Part shown: piece by piece, positions 33,015 to 41,917 of the stretch
How the letters are laid out: each line of letters opens with the position of its first letter
How positions within the stretch are numbered: the first letter of the stretch is position 1
Assembly (NCBI RefSeq): GCF_030269545.1
Contig: NZ_BSTN01000011.1
Span: forward strand, 62,001-126,000
Source: Actinomadura sp. NBRC 104425
GTDB taxonomy: Bacteria > Actinomycetota > Actinomycetes > Streptosporangiales > Streptosporangiaceae
DNA: 64,000 nucleotides
Direction of reading: 5' to 3'
Notes under the pieces: model-generated
Databases searched by the model: none
The model's input: only the letters and a program-made list of their open reading frames with translations
What the model was told of the DNA's origin: nothing
Position numbers and translations under genes: made by a program

Positions 33015-34130
33015 ATGACCGTTGACGCTGAACTTCCGGCCGGGGTCCCCGGCATCGACGTCCCCCGCCTGGCCGGCTGGCTGGCGCAAGCGCTCCCCGG
33101 CAGCGGGCGGATCACCGCCGTCGACCTCATCTCCGGGGGGAGGTCCAACCTCACCTACCGGATCGCCCTGGACGGCGCAGGGAACGGCGGCCCGGGCACC
33201 GGGCGGCAGGTGGTGCTGCGCAGACCGCCCCTCGGCCACGTCCTGCCGACCGCGCACGACATGGCCCGCGAGTACCGGGTGCTGTCGGCACTCGGGCCCC
33301 GCACCGACGTGCCGGTGCCGGCGACGCTGGCCTTCTGCGACGACGAGAGCGTCATCGGCGCCCCGTTCTACCTGATGGACCACGTGGCGGGACGGGTGCT
33401 GCGCGAGGCCGAGGACGCCGACGGGCTCACCCCGGAGCAGGCCGCGGGGCTCAGCGAGCGGCTCGTCGAGGCGCTGGCCGCGATCCACACGGTGGACGTG
33501 GACGCGGTGGGCCTGGGCGACTTCGGCCGCCCCGACGGGTACATGGCGCGGCAGCTGCGGCGCTGGGGCAAGCAGTGGGACGCCTCGCAGGAGGCCGTCC
33601 GCGCCGCCGGAGCCGTCCACGACGTCCCCGAGTACGACCGCCTGGCCGCGCGGCTGGCCGAACGGCTCCCGGACCGCGGGCGCGCCGCCCTCGTGCACGG
33701 CGACTTCCGGCTGGACAACGCGCTGGTGCGGCTGGAGCCGGCCCCGCGGATCGCCGCCGTCGTCGACTGGGAGATGTCGACCCTGGGCGACCCGCTGTCC
33801 GACCTGGGGCTCACGCTCGTGTACTGGGCGCAGGCCGACGACCCCGACAGCGAGCGGCTGCCGGTCGGCGCGTCCGTCACCACGGCGCCCGGGTTCGTCA
33901 CGCGCCGCGAGTTCACCGAGCGGTACGCCGCGCTGACCGGGTTCGACCTGGCCGACATCGACTTCTACGTGGCGTTCGCGTGCTTCAAGCTCGCGGTCAT
34001 CCTGGAGGGCATCCACGCCCGGTTCCTGCAGAACGCCACCGTGGGAGAGGGGTTCGACCAGATCGGCGACGCCGTGCCGATCCTGGTCTCCCGCGCCCAC
34101 CGCATCCTGGACTCCGGCTCGCCCTGGTAG
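33015..34130 (+). CDS. Phosphotransferase family protein (APH/ACAD10-like)
   Basis: A 371-residue kinase-like protein of the aminoglycoside-phosphotransferase fold. The Brenner motif is LVHGDFRLDNALV and the metal-binding motif is VVDWEMSTLGDP. The LISGGRSNLTYRI block at the N-terminus and the FKLAVILEGIHAR block near the end match the subfamily found as the kinase half of ACAD10/11, which phosphorylate 4-hydroxyacyl-CoA. No acyl-CoA dehydrogenase is adjacent, so small-molecule kinase is as far as the sequence allows. Confidence 0.85.
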   Translation: MTVDAELPAGVPGIDVPRLAGWLAQALPGSGRITAVDLISGGRSNLTYRIALDGAGNGGPGTGRQVVLRRPPLGHVLPTAHDMAREYRVLSALGPRTDVPVPATLAFCDDESVIGAPFYLMDHVAGRVLREAEDADGLTPEQAAGLSERLVEALAAIHTVDVDAVGLGDFGRPDGYMARQLRRWGKQWDASQEAVRAAGAVHDVPEYDRLAARLAERLPDRGRAALVHGDFRLDNALVRLEPAPRIAAVVDWEMSTLGDPLSDLGLTLVYWAQADDPDSERLPVGASVTTAPGFVTRREFTERYAALTGFDLADIDFYVAFACFKLAVILEGIHARFLQNATVGEGFDQIGDAVPILVSRAHRILDSGSPW

Positions 34131-34170
34131 GCGGCCTCCTCCTGGTGGACGGCGGGACGCGGCGCGGGCG

Positions 34171-35685
34171 TCAGCAGTACGTGACCGAGGCGGTGGCGCT
34201 CGGGGAGAACGACACCGAGCCCGTCTTCTCGCTCCAGCACCAATCGTTGGTGTGCGACACCCGCACGCTCGCCGACTCGCCGGCCTCCAGGTGGCCGGAG
34301 CCGCTTGCCGACAGCTCGCCGGACGTGCCGGTGACCGCCCAGTCCACCGGTCCGCCGACGGCCCTGACGGTGACGGTGCAGGCGTCGTCCCGGCCCATGT
34401 CGCATCCGGTGGCCGCCAGCCGTCCCTGCTGGGGCGTGCGGGGGCGGTCGGGCTCCGGGGACCGGGACGCGGGGGTCCTGGTGCGGCTGGGGGTCGCCGA
34501 CGCCGCGTGCGTCGGCGACTTCGACGGGGTCGCGGACGCCGACGGGCCGGCGCTGCTGCTGGTCGGCGACGGCGACGAGCTGGTGACCGTCGCGCTGGCC
34601 TTGGCGGAGGGGGCGCCTTGCGACTGCGACGGGTCCACTCCGGTCGAGGCCGAGGAGTTGCCGCTGGGCAGGGCGCTCGCGGAGTCCGGGGAGTCGGAAT
34701 CGCCGCCGGTGAAGGCCGCGACCGACCCGCCGATCAGCACCACGGCCGCGACCACCGCGGCGAGCGCGGCGAGGACCGGACCCTTGCGCCGCGACGACTG
34801 GCGTTCGCGGGCGCGCGAGGCGGCGCGCTGGTAGGGCAGCGGCCAGCCCCGCTCGTCGAACGGCTCGGCCCAGGCGGCGATGGCGCGCCGGTTGTCGGCC
34901 CGTTCCGGGTCGGTCGCCGCGCCCAGCACGTCCAGCCGCAGGTCGGCGGGCAGCGCCGCGACCGGCAGCACGGCCAGCAGCCGGTCGGCGGGCAGCCGCG
35001 GGGTGTCCCGCTCGCCGCAGGTGGGGCAGCCGGCCACATGCCGCATCACCGAGCGGGCCGACTGCCTCGACAGCGGCCAGGTCTCGGTCAGCGCCGACAG
35101 GCTGGGGCAGTCCTCCCAGTGGTTGCGGGCCACCAGCGCGGCGTGCACGGCCGCCTCCAGCGTGGTCTCGGCCTCGCCGAGCAGCACGGCCGTCTCCTCG
35201 GGGGACTCGCCGAACACGCCCGCCAGGTCCACCGCGTCCAGCTCGTGCCGGGCCACCAGGTCGATCGCCTCGCGCTGGCGCCCGCTGAGCGCGGCCAGCG
35301 CGCTGAGCGCCAGCATCCGCCGCTCCTCGCGGCGTTTGAACTGCTCCTCGCTCAGCTCTCCGTCGTCGACCTCGGCCGCCTCCTGCCCGACGTGCCGGGA
35401 CGGGTTGTCGCGGCGGCGCAGCGACTCCTTGCGGGCCAGGGCGTACAGCCAGCCGCGCAGCCGCTCGGGCGTCTGCAGCCCGCCGACGTGCTCGCGCGCC
35501 GAGACCATGACGTTGCGCAGGGCCCCCGCCGCCTCGACGCGGTCCCGCAGCAGACCGTGGCAGTAGTCGAACAGCAGGGGCGCGTAGGCGTCGTACACCT
35601 CCGACAGCGCGATGACGTCCCCGACCCGCAGTGATTCCGCCAGCCGGGGGTCATCGAAGCGCCCCTGTGCAGGCCCAGCGGCCAC
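34171..35685 (-). CDS. ECF sigma factor fused to zinc-finger, TM and extracellular domain (1)
   Basis: A 504-residue single-chain sigma/anti-sigma-like protein. Region 2 (LSEVYDAYAPLLFDYCHGLL) and region 4 (LSGRQREAIDLVARHEL) of an ECF sigma factor occupy residues 30-190. An H-x3-C-x2-C motif (MRHVAGCPTC, near 213) follows, as in ZAS anti-sigma domains. Next come a membrane helix near 300-322, a Ser/Pro/Thr-rich stalk and a 95-residue outer domain with the C-terminal pattern AVGGPVDWAVTGTSG. I chose the GTG at 35685: GGGAGG lies 6 bases upstream and it aligns with the start of the downstream paralogue; an ATG at 35799 has no ribosome site. Such fusions are known as ECF groups with C-terminal extensions. 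Confidence 0.85.
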   Translation of the reverse strand: MAAGPAQGRFDDPRLAESLRVGDVIALSEVYDAYAPLLFDYCHGLLRDRVEAAGALRNVMVSAREHVGGLQTPERLRGWLYALARKESLRRRDNPSRHVGQEAAEVDDGELSEEQFKRREERRMLALSALAALSGRQREAIDLVARHELDAVDLAGVFGESPEETAVLLGEAETTLEAAVHAALVARNHWEDCPSLSALTETWPLSRQSARSVMRHVAGCPTCGERDTPRLPADRLLAVLPVAALPADLRLDVLGAATDPERADNRRAIAAWAEPFDERGWPLPYQRAASRARERQSSRRKGPVLAALAAVVAAVVLIGGSVAAFTGGDSDSPDSASALPSGNSSASTGVDPSQSQGAPSAKASATVTSSSPSPTSSSAGPSASATPSKSPTHAASATPSRTRTPASRSPEPDRPRTPQQGRLAATGCDMGRDDACTVTVRAVGGPVDWAVTGTSGELSASGSGHLEAGESASVRVSHTNDWCWSEKTGSVSFSPSATASVTYC

Positions 35686-35942
35686 GACGATCCTCCCGTG
35701 CTCGATGATCCGAACATCCCCGCAAGCGAGCCCCGACGCCGGGTCGGCCGACTCTGGGTGCCAGATCCTGCCATCAAATTCGGGAGATTTCAGAGCCATA
35801 CGGGACTCAAGGGACGTAAGGCGGCACGCTCCGTGGTCGTTTCGCCACGTGGACGGGCGGTTTTCGCACGTGCTGTGATCTGAGTCTCGTCACGGCGAGA
35901 TGATCGCTCAGGCCGCGCCCGGGGCCGCTGGAGAACGCGACC

Positions 35943-37565
35943 TCAGCCCTCCACGGCCGGGTCGTTGCCCTCCGGGGCGTCGTCCTCCGGCACCTCCGGG
36001 CAGGTCCAGGTCACGGTGGCCGTGCCCGAGGGGGCGAACCGCACGCTGCCCGAGTGGGTTCCGGGCGGGCAGTCGGACGGACGCGACGCCGTCACGCTTG
36101 CCGTGCCGCCGCCGAGCAGCCGCCCGCCGCCAGAGGCGCTCACCCCTCCCGACGTGCCGATGACCGCCCAGGTGACGGGCCCGCCCACCGCCCGTACCGG
36201 CACCGCGCACGACAGCTGCTCCGCGGGGATCGCGCAGCCGGTGACCGCCAGGCGCCCGGCCGCCACGCGGCTGGGCGAGGGCGCGCGGCGCGACGGCCGC
36301 GCCGACGCGCGCGGCGTCGGGCTCGCCGACGACCGCGACGGGCTGGGCGTCGGCGTGGTGGGCGTCGCGGACGGCGTGGGCGACGGCGACCCGCTCGGCG
36401 ACGGCTCGTCCGAGGGTTCGGACGACGGCTCGGCGGACGCGCCGGACGTGGACGGATCCGGCGCCGCGGTGCTCCCCGGGACCGCCCCGGTGCGCTGGCC
36501 GGATTCGAGCGGCAGCAGGATGAACGCGCCGGTGGCGATCAGCAGCAGCCCCGCCGCCGCGGCCGCGACAGGCAGCGGCCCGGGCACCGGACGGCGGCCG
36601 TGCGCGGCGCGTCCGCGCAGCCGCGCCACCGGCACCGGCCAGCCCCGGGCGTCGAACGGCTCGGCGCGCTCGGCCGCCGCGGCCAGGGCGTCGGCCGCCC
36701 CCGGCGCGGTCGCGGTCGCCATGACCCGGGAGGGCAGCTCCGACGGCAGCAGCGCCACCGGCAGCACCTGCAGCAGCCGCACCGTCGACACCCGCCGGTA
36801 GCGCAGCTCGGTGCACGTCGCACAGTGCGAGATGTGCTTCAGCAGCCGGCGGGCGAGGGCGGGCGTCGGCGGCTGATCCGGGTCGGCGTCCGCGGTCAGC
36901 TCCGCCGCCTGCGGGCACGCCTCCCGCCCCTCGCGGGCGACCAGGGCGGCGGCCAGCGCGTCGTCCAGCCGCTGCCGCGCCGCACCGGTCAGATCGGCGG
37001 CCTGCCGGGCGTCCATGCCCAGCACCGCGCCGACCTCCGCCGCCTCCAGGCCGTGCCGCAGCAGCAGGTCGAGGGCCTCGCGTTCGGCGCCGCGCAGGCC
37101 CGCCAGCGCGCCGTGCACGAGCTTGCGGCTCTCGATGCGCTGCGCCCGCTCCGGCGCGTCCAGGAACACGTCCTCCACCTCGGGCGCCTCGCGGCGCTCG
37201 GCGGGGAAGTCCGGTTCGGCGCGGCGGCGCAGGCACTCGTTGCGGACCAGGGCGTACAGCCAGGACCGGAACCGGACCGGTTCGCGCAGCACCCCGGCGT
37301 GCGCATACGCCTGCAGGAAGGCGTCGTGCAGCGCCCGCGCGGCCGTCTCCTGGTCGCGCACCAGCGCGTGGGCGTAGTCGTAGAGGCGCGCCGCGTAGCG
37401 GTCGACCACCTGCGCGAGGGCCTCGATCGGATCAAGGGGGCGCGGGCCGCCCTGCGCGCCGTCGTCCTGCGCGGTGCCGTCCTCGGGGGCGCCGTCGTCG
37501 GCGGCGGCCAGGAACCGGGCGAGCCTGAGATCGTCCCCGCGATCGAGACTGGGCCAAGGGGACAC
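35943..37565 (-). CDS. ECF sigma factor fused to zinc-finger, TM and extracellular domain (2)
   Basis: A 540-residue paralogue of the neighbouring gene with the same domain order. Region 2 (LAQVVDRYAARLYDYAHALV), region 4 (LRGAEREALDLLLRHGLEAA), H-x3-C-x2-C (HISHCATC, near 242), a membrane helix near 332-352, a Ser/Pro stalk and an outer domain sharing AVGGPVTWAVIGTSG with paralogue 1. The GTG at 37565 has GGGAGG 5 bases upstream. The two genes are in tandem on one strand, 257 bases apart, and arose by duplication. The envelope signal they sense is unknown. Confidence 0.85.
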   Translation of the reverse strand: MSPWPSLDRGDDLRLARFLAAADDGAPEDGTAQDDGAQGGPRPLDPIEALAQVVDRYAARLYDYAHALVRDQETAARALHDAFLQAYAHAGVLREPVRFRSWLYALVRNECLRRRAEPDFPAERREAPEVEDVFLDAPERAQRIESRKLVHGALAGLRGAEREALDLLLRHGLEAAEVGAVLGMDARQAADLTGAARQRLDDALAAALVAREGREACPQAAELTADADPDQPPTPALARRLLKHISHCATCTELRYRRVSTVRLLQVLPVALLPSELPSRVMATATAPGAADALAAAAERAEPFDARGWPVPVARLRGRAAHGRRPVPGPLPVAAAAAGLLLIATGAFILLPLESGQRTGAVPGSTAAPDPSTSGASAEPSSEPSDEPSPSGSPSPTPSATPTTPTPSPSRSSASPTPRASARPSRRAPSPSRVAAGRLAVTGCAIPAEQLSCAVPVRAVGGPVTWAVIGTSGGVSASGGGRLLGGGTASVTASRPSDCPPGTHSGSVRFAPSGTATVTWTCPEVPEDDAPEGNDPAVEG

Positions 37566-37930
37566 GCATCCTCCCGCGAACTGAGACGTCGGCACCGCGA
37601 CCACCGGACGGGCCGTGACTGCTCTCCTTGCGAGCCGTGCCGTGCTCTCCCCCGGAACCTCGTGGGTCCGGCCCCGCCACGGGACGCGGGGGGAAGGTTG
37701 GAGGCCCGACGGCCCCGCTCCCCGTCGGGCCTCCGTATGTGTGACGGCCGACCCCCGCCCCCGGTTGACACCTGCGACGAACAAATCTCGAAAAATCCGC
37801 CGAACCTCTTCCGGCTCGGCTCCGCGCCCCCGTCCCAGCCGCTCCGCACGTCCCCTGACGTGCGGCGACGCCCCTCCCGTGCGGGCGGGCGCGGCGAAGG
37901 GCACGCGGGGCGAGGCCCCCGAAAAGCCGG
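37566..37930. other. Upstream region of ECF paralogue 2
   Basis: About 365 bases with no recognisable gene. It should contain the promoter of the sigma-factor gene. CCCCGTCGGGCCTCC-type GC blocks occur but I see no clear regulatory symmetry. Confidence 0.4.
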
Positions 37931-37967
37931 ACGCCCGGCGAACGGAGCTCGTCCGTCCGCCGGGCGT
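37931..37967 (-). terminator. Hairpin terminator after VWA gene
   Basis: ACGCCCGGCG pairs with CGCCGGGCGT, and an inner ACGGA/TCCGT stem is separated by one mismatch. It begins 19 bases after the stop of the VWA gene on the minus strand. Confidence 0.65.
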
Positions 37968-37985
37968 CGCACGTCGCGCTCCGGC

Positions 37986-40451
37986 TCAGTCGGAGATGCG
38001 GCGCGACAGCATCTTCAGGAAGATCTTGGAGATCTCCTGCGGGGTCTGCGCCACCTCGACGTCGCCGTTGGTGAGCGAGGCGATCTGCTCCAGCTCGTTG
38101 CGGTCGGTGCCCGGACCGAAGCCGATCATGTTGACCTGGATCGGCTTGTTCGGATCGACCATCGACTTCAGCTGGGACAGGGTCTGCTTGAGCGTCGGCC
38201 CGTCGCTGTCGTCGTTCTTGCCGTCGGTCAGCAGCAGGATCGAGTTGCCGAACTCGGGCTTGTAGGTCTTGTTCATCATCTTGTACGCGGCCAGCACCGT
38301 GTCGTAGAGGCCGGTGTCGCCGCGCGGCTGGATCCGCCCCAGGTTCGACAGCACCAGGTTGCGGCGGGTGCTGGACCCCACCCGCTCGCCGAGCGGGCCG
38401 ATCGACACGATCTCCCGCCAGTCCTGGTCGCCGTTGAGCTTGGTGGAGAACACCCACGTGCCGAGCTCGGTGTCGTCCGACATCATGCTGAGCCCGCCCT
38501 GCGACAGCTGCGCGACGGCCTGCAGCCGGGTGGTGTTGCCGCCGACCTTCTCGGCCATCGAGCCCGACACGTCGATGACGGTGAGGATGCGCAGGCCCAG
38601 CGTCAGCTTCGACCACGCCTGCATGACCCGCGCAACGTCCGAGTCCTTCGGCGTGGGCAGCTTGCGGGGACGCGCCGTGCTCGTCCCGACGCTCGAACCG
38701 AACCCGGAGGGGGCCTTGCCGTCCGGGGTGCGGAAGCCCAGCTCCTGCATCTCCTGCCGGGACTTGTCGCCGGTCAGCTCCCGCTCCAGCAGCTTCGCCG
38801 CCTTGCGCTCGGCGGCGTCGCGGGTGACGACGGTGAACGGGTAGTCCAGCGACAGCGTGCCCTCGACCGGGTACATCGCCACCGCGGGCTCGGCGGGGCT
38901 GGTCCGGTTGAACGCGTACAGGGCCTGCTCGGACGACAGCGAGATCGGCTGCCGGCCGGTACTGCCCTTGCGGAAGCGGGTGAACTGCGCCTGCACGGTC
39001 GCCACCATGCTCTCGCGCACCGTGCGCACGATCCCGGTGAAGATCGAGTTGCGGTTGGGGTCGTTGGTCAGCAGGGTGTCGGTCACCATCAGGGCGCCCA
39101 TCCCGGCGCCGTTGCGCGTCGGGTCCGGCACCAGCAGCCGCACCGTGCCGGCCGGGATCACCTGGTTCTTGGTCACCGCGCCGCCGGGTGTGCCGCCCGC
39201 GGCGTTCAGCAGGTTGTCCCAGGACGGGTTGGACGTGATGCCCTGCTTGCGCAGCTTCGTCGCCAGCGTGCGCGGCATGCCCACCACGATCGGGCTGCTC
39301 GCCAGCGACGTGCCCGCCGTCGCCGGAACGGCGTCCTTGCCCTTGTCGGACGAGCGGACCAGCGACGTCCACAGCGAGGTGTCGGGGATCCACACGTCGG
39401 GGCGCCGGTTGGTGGCCGTCGGCACCGCCTGCCCCGACAGCAGCGGAGTGACCGACGACGGCTCGGCCTTGGCGACCCTGGCCTGCGCGCACTTGCCGTC
39501 CACCTTGTGCCGGGCGTCGTTGAAGCGCTGCGCGGCCTTCACCACGGCGGGCTGGATGTCGGCGGACACCGCCACGTCCAGAACGAGCGCATCGTCGTCG
39601 TCGCAGCCGCCGCTGACCTCCGCGAACGCGTACACGCCGACGCCGAGCAGCAGCGCCAGCCCGACCGCCCCGGCCATCGGCCCGATCAGCGCGCCGGCGC
39701 TGCGCCGCTTCTTGCGCCGCCGGCCGTCGTACTCGCCGCCGCCGTAACCGCCCGAACCGCCGTCACCGCCGGACCCGCCGCCGGGGGCACCGGGGCCGCT
39801 CGGGCCGCTGCTCGCGTGGCCGCCCGAACCGCCGCTTCCGTAGCCGCCGGAACCGTAGCCGCCGGAACCGTAACCGCCGGAACCGTAACCACCGGAACCG
39901 TAACCACCGGAACCGGAGGCACCGTAGCCGCCTGAATCGGAGACGCCGTAACCGCCCGAGCCGGAACCGCCGCTCGGGTAGCCGGCCGGACCGCCGTCCG
40001 AACTGCGGATCGACTCGTACCGGCCGTACGCCGGGGCCGCGGCGGGCGGCTGCGCGCCGGTGGGTGACGCGGGCCCGCCCCCGGACCCCGCGTGCGGCTC
40101 CGGTGCAGGGGAACCGTACGTGTCGGAGGACGCCGACGACCGCCCGAGTCCGTGACCGCCCGCGTCGGACGCGCCGCCGAACCCGCCCGCGCCGAACACC
40201 GGCTGCTCACCGGTCTGCCGCGGCGTGAACCAGTCGGAGGTCTCCGCGCCGCCCGCGGAGGCTCCCGGCGCCGCGCCGGAGGCCGGGTCGCCGGGCGGCG
40301 CGCCCGGTCCCGCCTGCGGCGCCTGCTGCTGACGCGGGGCGAACCAGTCGGCGGAACCGTCGTTCGCCGGACCGAAGACCGGCCTGGACGGGTCGATCCC
40401 ATCGTCGCCCCGAGGCCACTCGGGGAGATCATCGTGATGACGTCCGGTCAC
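37986..40451 (-). CDS. Membrane-anchored solute-binding/von Willebrand A protein
   Basis: An 821-residue protein. Residues 1-245 are low complexity, cytoplasmic, Pro/Gly-rich, with GSGGY pentapeptide repeats near 178-209. A basic stretch and one membrane helix (about 250-275) follow. Outside the cell lies a periplasmic-binding-protein-like domain (LVLDVAVSADIQPAVVKAAQ, then DVWIPDTSLW), and residues 618-815 form a VWA domain with an intact MIDAS (DVSGSM) and LLLTDGKND. The GTG at 40451 has GAGGA upstream; a frame extension to 40553 lacks one. It probably binds a metal-dependent protein or wall ligand; function not established. Confidence 0.8.
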   Translation of the reverse strand: MTGRHHDDLPEWPRGDDGIDPSRPVFGPANDGSADWFAPRQQQAPQAGPGAPPGDPASGAAPGASAGGAETSDWFTPRQTGEQPVFGAGGFGGASDAGGHGLGRSSASSDTYGSPAPEPHAGSGGGPASPTGAQPPAAAPAYGRYESIRSSDGGPAGYPSGGSGSGGYGVSDSGGYGASGSGGYGSGGYGSGGYGSGGYGSGGYGSGGSGGHASSGPSGPGAPGGGSGGDGGSGGYGGGEYDGRRRKKRRSAGALIGPMAGAVGLALLLGVGVYAFAEVSGGCDDDDALVLDVAVSADIQPAVVKAAQRFNDARHKVDGKCAQARVAKAEPSSVTPLLSGQAVPTATNRRPDVWIPDTSLWTSLVRSSDKGKDAVPATAGTSLASSPIVVGMPRTLATKLRKQGITSNPSWDNLLNAAGGTPGGAVTKNQVIPAGTVRLLVPDPTRNGAGMGALMVTDTLLTNDPNRNSIFTGIVRTVRESMVATVQAQFTRFRKGSTGRQPISLSSEQALYAFNRTSPAEPAVAMYPVEGTLSLDYPFTVVTRDAAERKAAKLLERELTGDKSRQEMQELGFRTPDGKAPSGFGSSVGTSTARPRKLPTPKDSDVARVMQAWSKLTLGLRILTVIDVSGSMAEKVGGNTTRLQAVAQLSQGGLSMMSDDTELGTWVFSTKLNGDQDWREIVSIGPLGERVGSSTRRNLVLSNLGRIQPRGDTGLYDTVLAAYKMMNKTYKPEFGNSILLLTDGKNDDSDGPTLKQTLSQLKSMVDPNKPIQVNMIGFGPGTDRNELEQIASLTNGDVEVAQTPQEISKIFLKMLSRRISD
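39823..39916. repeat. 15-bp coding repeats (GSGGY units)
   Basis: Five to six copies of a 15-base unit, ACCGTAGCCGCCGGA with variants (ACCGTAACCGCCGGA, ACCGTAACCACCGGA), inside the VWA gene. They encode GSGGY pentapeptides. Slippage could change the copy number without breaking the frame. Confidence 0.85.
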
Positions 40452-40702
40452 GGCTGTCCTCGATTCACCAGAAACCCACCGATGTTCCCCGGCACTGTAG
40501 TAGTACGAGGGTGATGTTACAAAAGGTTCAATATTGTTACTTTCGCAGGTCATGAGCGTACGACCGGTTGACTGTCGTCACGTCGGCCGAACGGTCGCCA
40601 TGCGCATCCGGCACGATTCCGGGCACCGGCAACCCTGAGCGCACCTTTGATCGTCCCTAGTGTGCAGGGGCACTGCCGGTAGGGACGGCCATCGGGGGAT
40701 CG

Positions 40703-41710
40703 TTGGGCGAGTCGAGGATGCGGCGGCCGGCGCCGTCGCCGAACACCGCCGGTCGCGTGGGCGCCGTCGCAGCCTGGGCGGGCGTCACCGCGTGGGGGCT
40801 GTGGGCCGCGCTCCGGTACGCCGGGGGCGACAGGCTGCCCGGTCTGGGCGCGCCGTCCTCCCAGCTGCTGGCCTTCACACCGTACGCGGCGGCGGCCGCA
40901 CCGCTGCCGGTGCTGGTCGCGCTGGTGCTGCGCCGCTGGTGGGCGGCGGTCGCGGCGACCGTCGTCGCGACCGCCCTGGCACTGGCCGTGCTGCCGCGCG
41001 CCGTGGCAGGGGGCGACTCCGCCGCCCGGGGGCCGGTCGTCCGGGTGCTGACCGCCAACCTGCTGTTCGGCCAGGCCGCTCCCGCCCGGATCGTCGACCT
41101 CGTCCGCCGCTCCGGCGTCGACGTGCTCAGTCTGCAGGAACTCACGCCCGAGGCGCGCGACCGCCTGGAACGGGCCGGGCTGACACGCCTGCTGCCCCAC
41201 TCGGTGGTGGACGCCCGCCAAGGCGGTACCGGTTCCGGCATCTACTCGCGCCATTCGCTGCGGGCGCTGCCGTCGCCTGCGGGCATGTCGACGGCCACCC
41301 CGCAGGCCGAGATCACCCTCCCCGGAGGCCGCCGCATCACGGTCACCGCCGTGCATCCGCTGCCGCCCCTGACGGCCGCAGCGTTCCGCCAGTGGCGCCA
41401 CGACCTCGCCGAACTGCCCGCCGCCGCGGCACAGTCCGGCGGAACGGGTTCGGTGCGGATCCTCGCGGGCGACTTCAACGCCACGCTCGACCATGCCTCG
41501 CTGCGCCGCCTCATCGAACGCGGCTATGCCGACGCCGCGGATCGGGCGGGCGCCGGGCTCGTCCCGACCTGGGGGCTTCGGTCGTCGCGTCCCCCGCTGG
41601 CCATCGACCATGTGCTGGTGGACCGGCGGTGCGCCGTCCGCCGCGTCACCGTGCACGACCTGCCCGGCAGCGACCACCGGGCCGTCTACGCCGAGATCCG
41701 GCTGCCTTAG
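40703..41710 (+). CDS. Membrane-anchored endonuclease/exonuclease/phosphatase protein
   Basis: A 335-residue protein with three hydrophobic segments in the first 105 residues, then an EEP (DNase I-like) domain outside the membrane. Motifs are VLTANLLFG (metal-site Asn), LSLQEL (Glu), AGDFNATLDH (Asp/Asn), IDHVLV and GSDHRAVYAEI (catalytic His). Related actinobacterial proteins are annotated as membrane-bound phosphodiesterases or nucleases. The TTG at 40703 is weakly supported; an ATG at 40718 is an alternative start. Confidence 0.85.
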   Translation: MGESRMRRPAPSPNTAGRVGAVAAWAGVTAWGLWAALRYAGGDRLPGLGAPSSQLLAFTPYAAAAAPLPVLVALVLRRWWAAVAATVVATALALAVLPRAVAGGDSAARGPVVRVLTANLLFGQAAPARIVDLVRRSGVDVLSLQELTPEARDRLERAGLTRLLPHSVVDARQGGTGSGIYSRHSLRALPSPAGMSTATPQAEITLPGGRRITVTAVHPLPPLTAAAFRQWRHDLAELPAAAAQSGGTGSVRILAGDFNATLDHASLRRLIERGYADAADRAGAGLVPTWGLRSSRPPLAIDHVLVDRRCAVRRVTVHDLPGSDHRAVYAEIRLP

Positions 41711-41917
41711 GCCTTGGGACGTCCATACCGGCCGCAATCCGTCCCGCCGCCGAATGGATCACCGATATTCGAATGCCGCGGATACCTGTGGCGGTGACCT
41801 GATCCGGCCAACCGAACGCGGCGGAATGGCCAATTCCGGCCAGTCGAGCAATTCGGGGGCCGACGGTTCGGAGCGGTGCGTGACGGCGCCGTCGCGCGGA
41901 GGCGGCAGAATTGGGAC

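Noticed and set aside
39823..39916. Regular short repeats considered as a CRISPR array
   Set aside because: The 15-base units are contiguous without spacers and encode GSGGY repeats in frame.
36054..39935. A 1293-codon open frame on the plus strand opposite the sigma-factor and VWA genes
   Set aside because: It is Arg/Ala-rich low-complexity sequence typical of the antisense frame of GC-rich genes; the minus strand carries recognised domains throughout.
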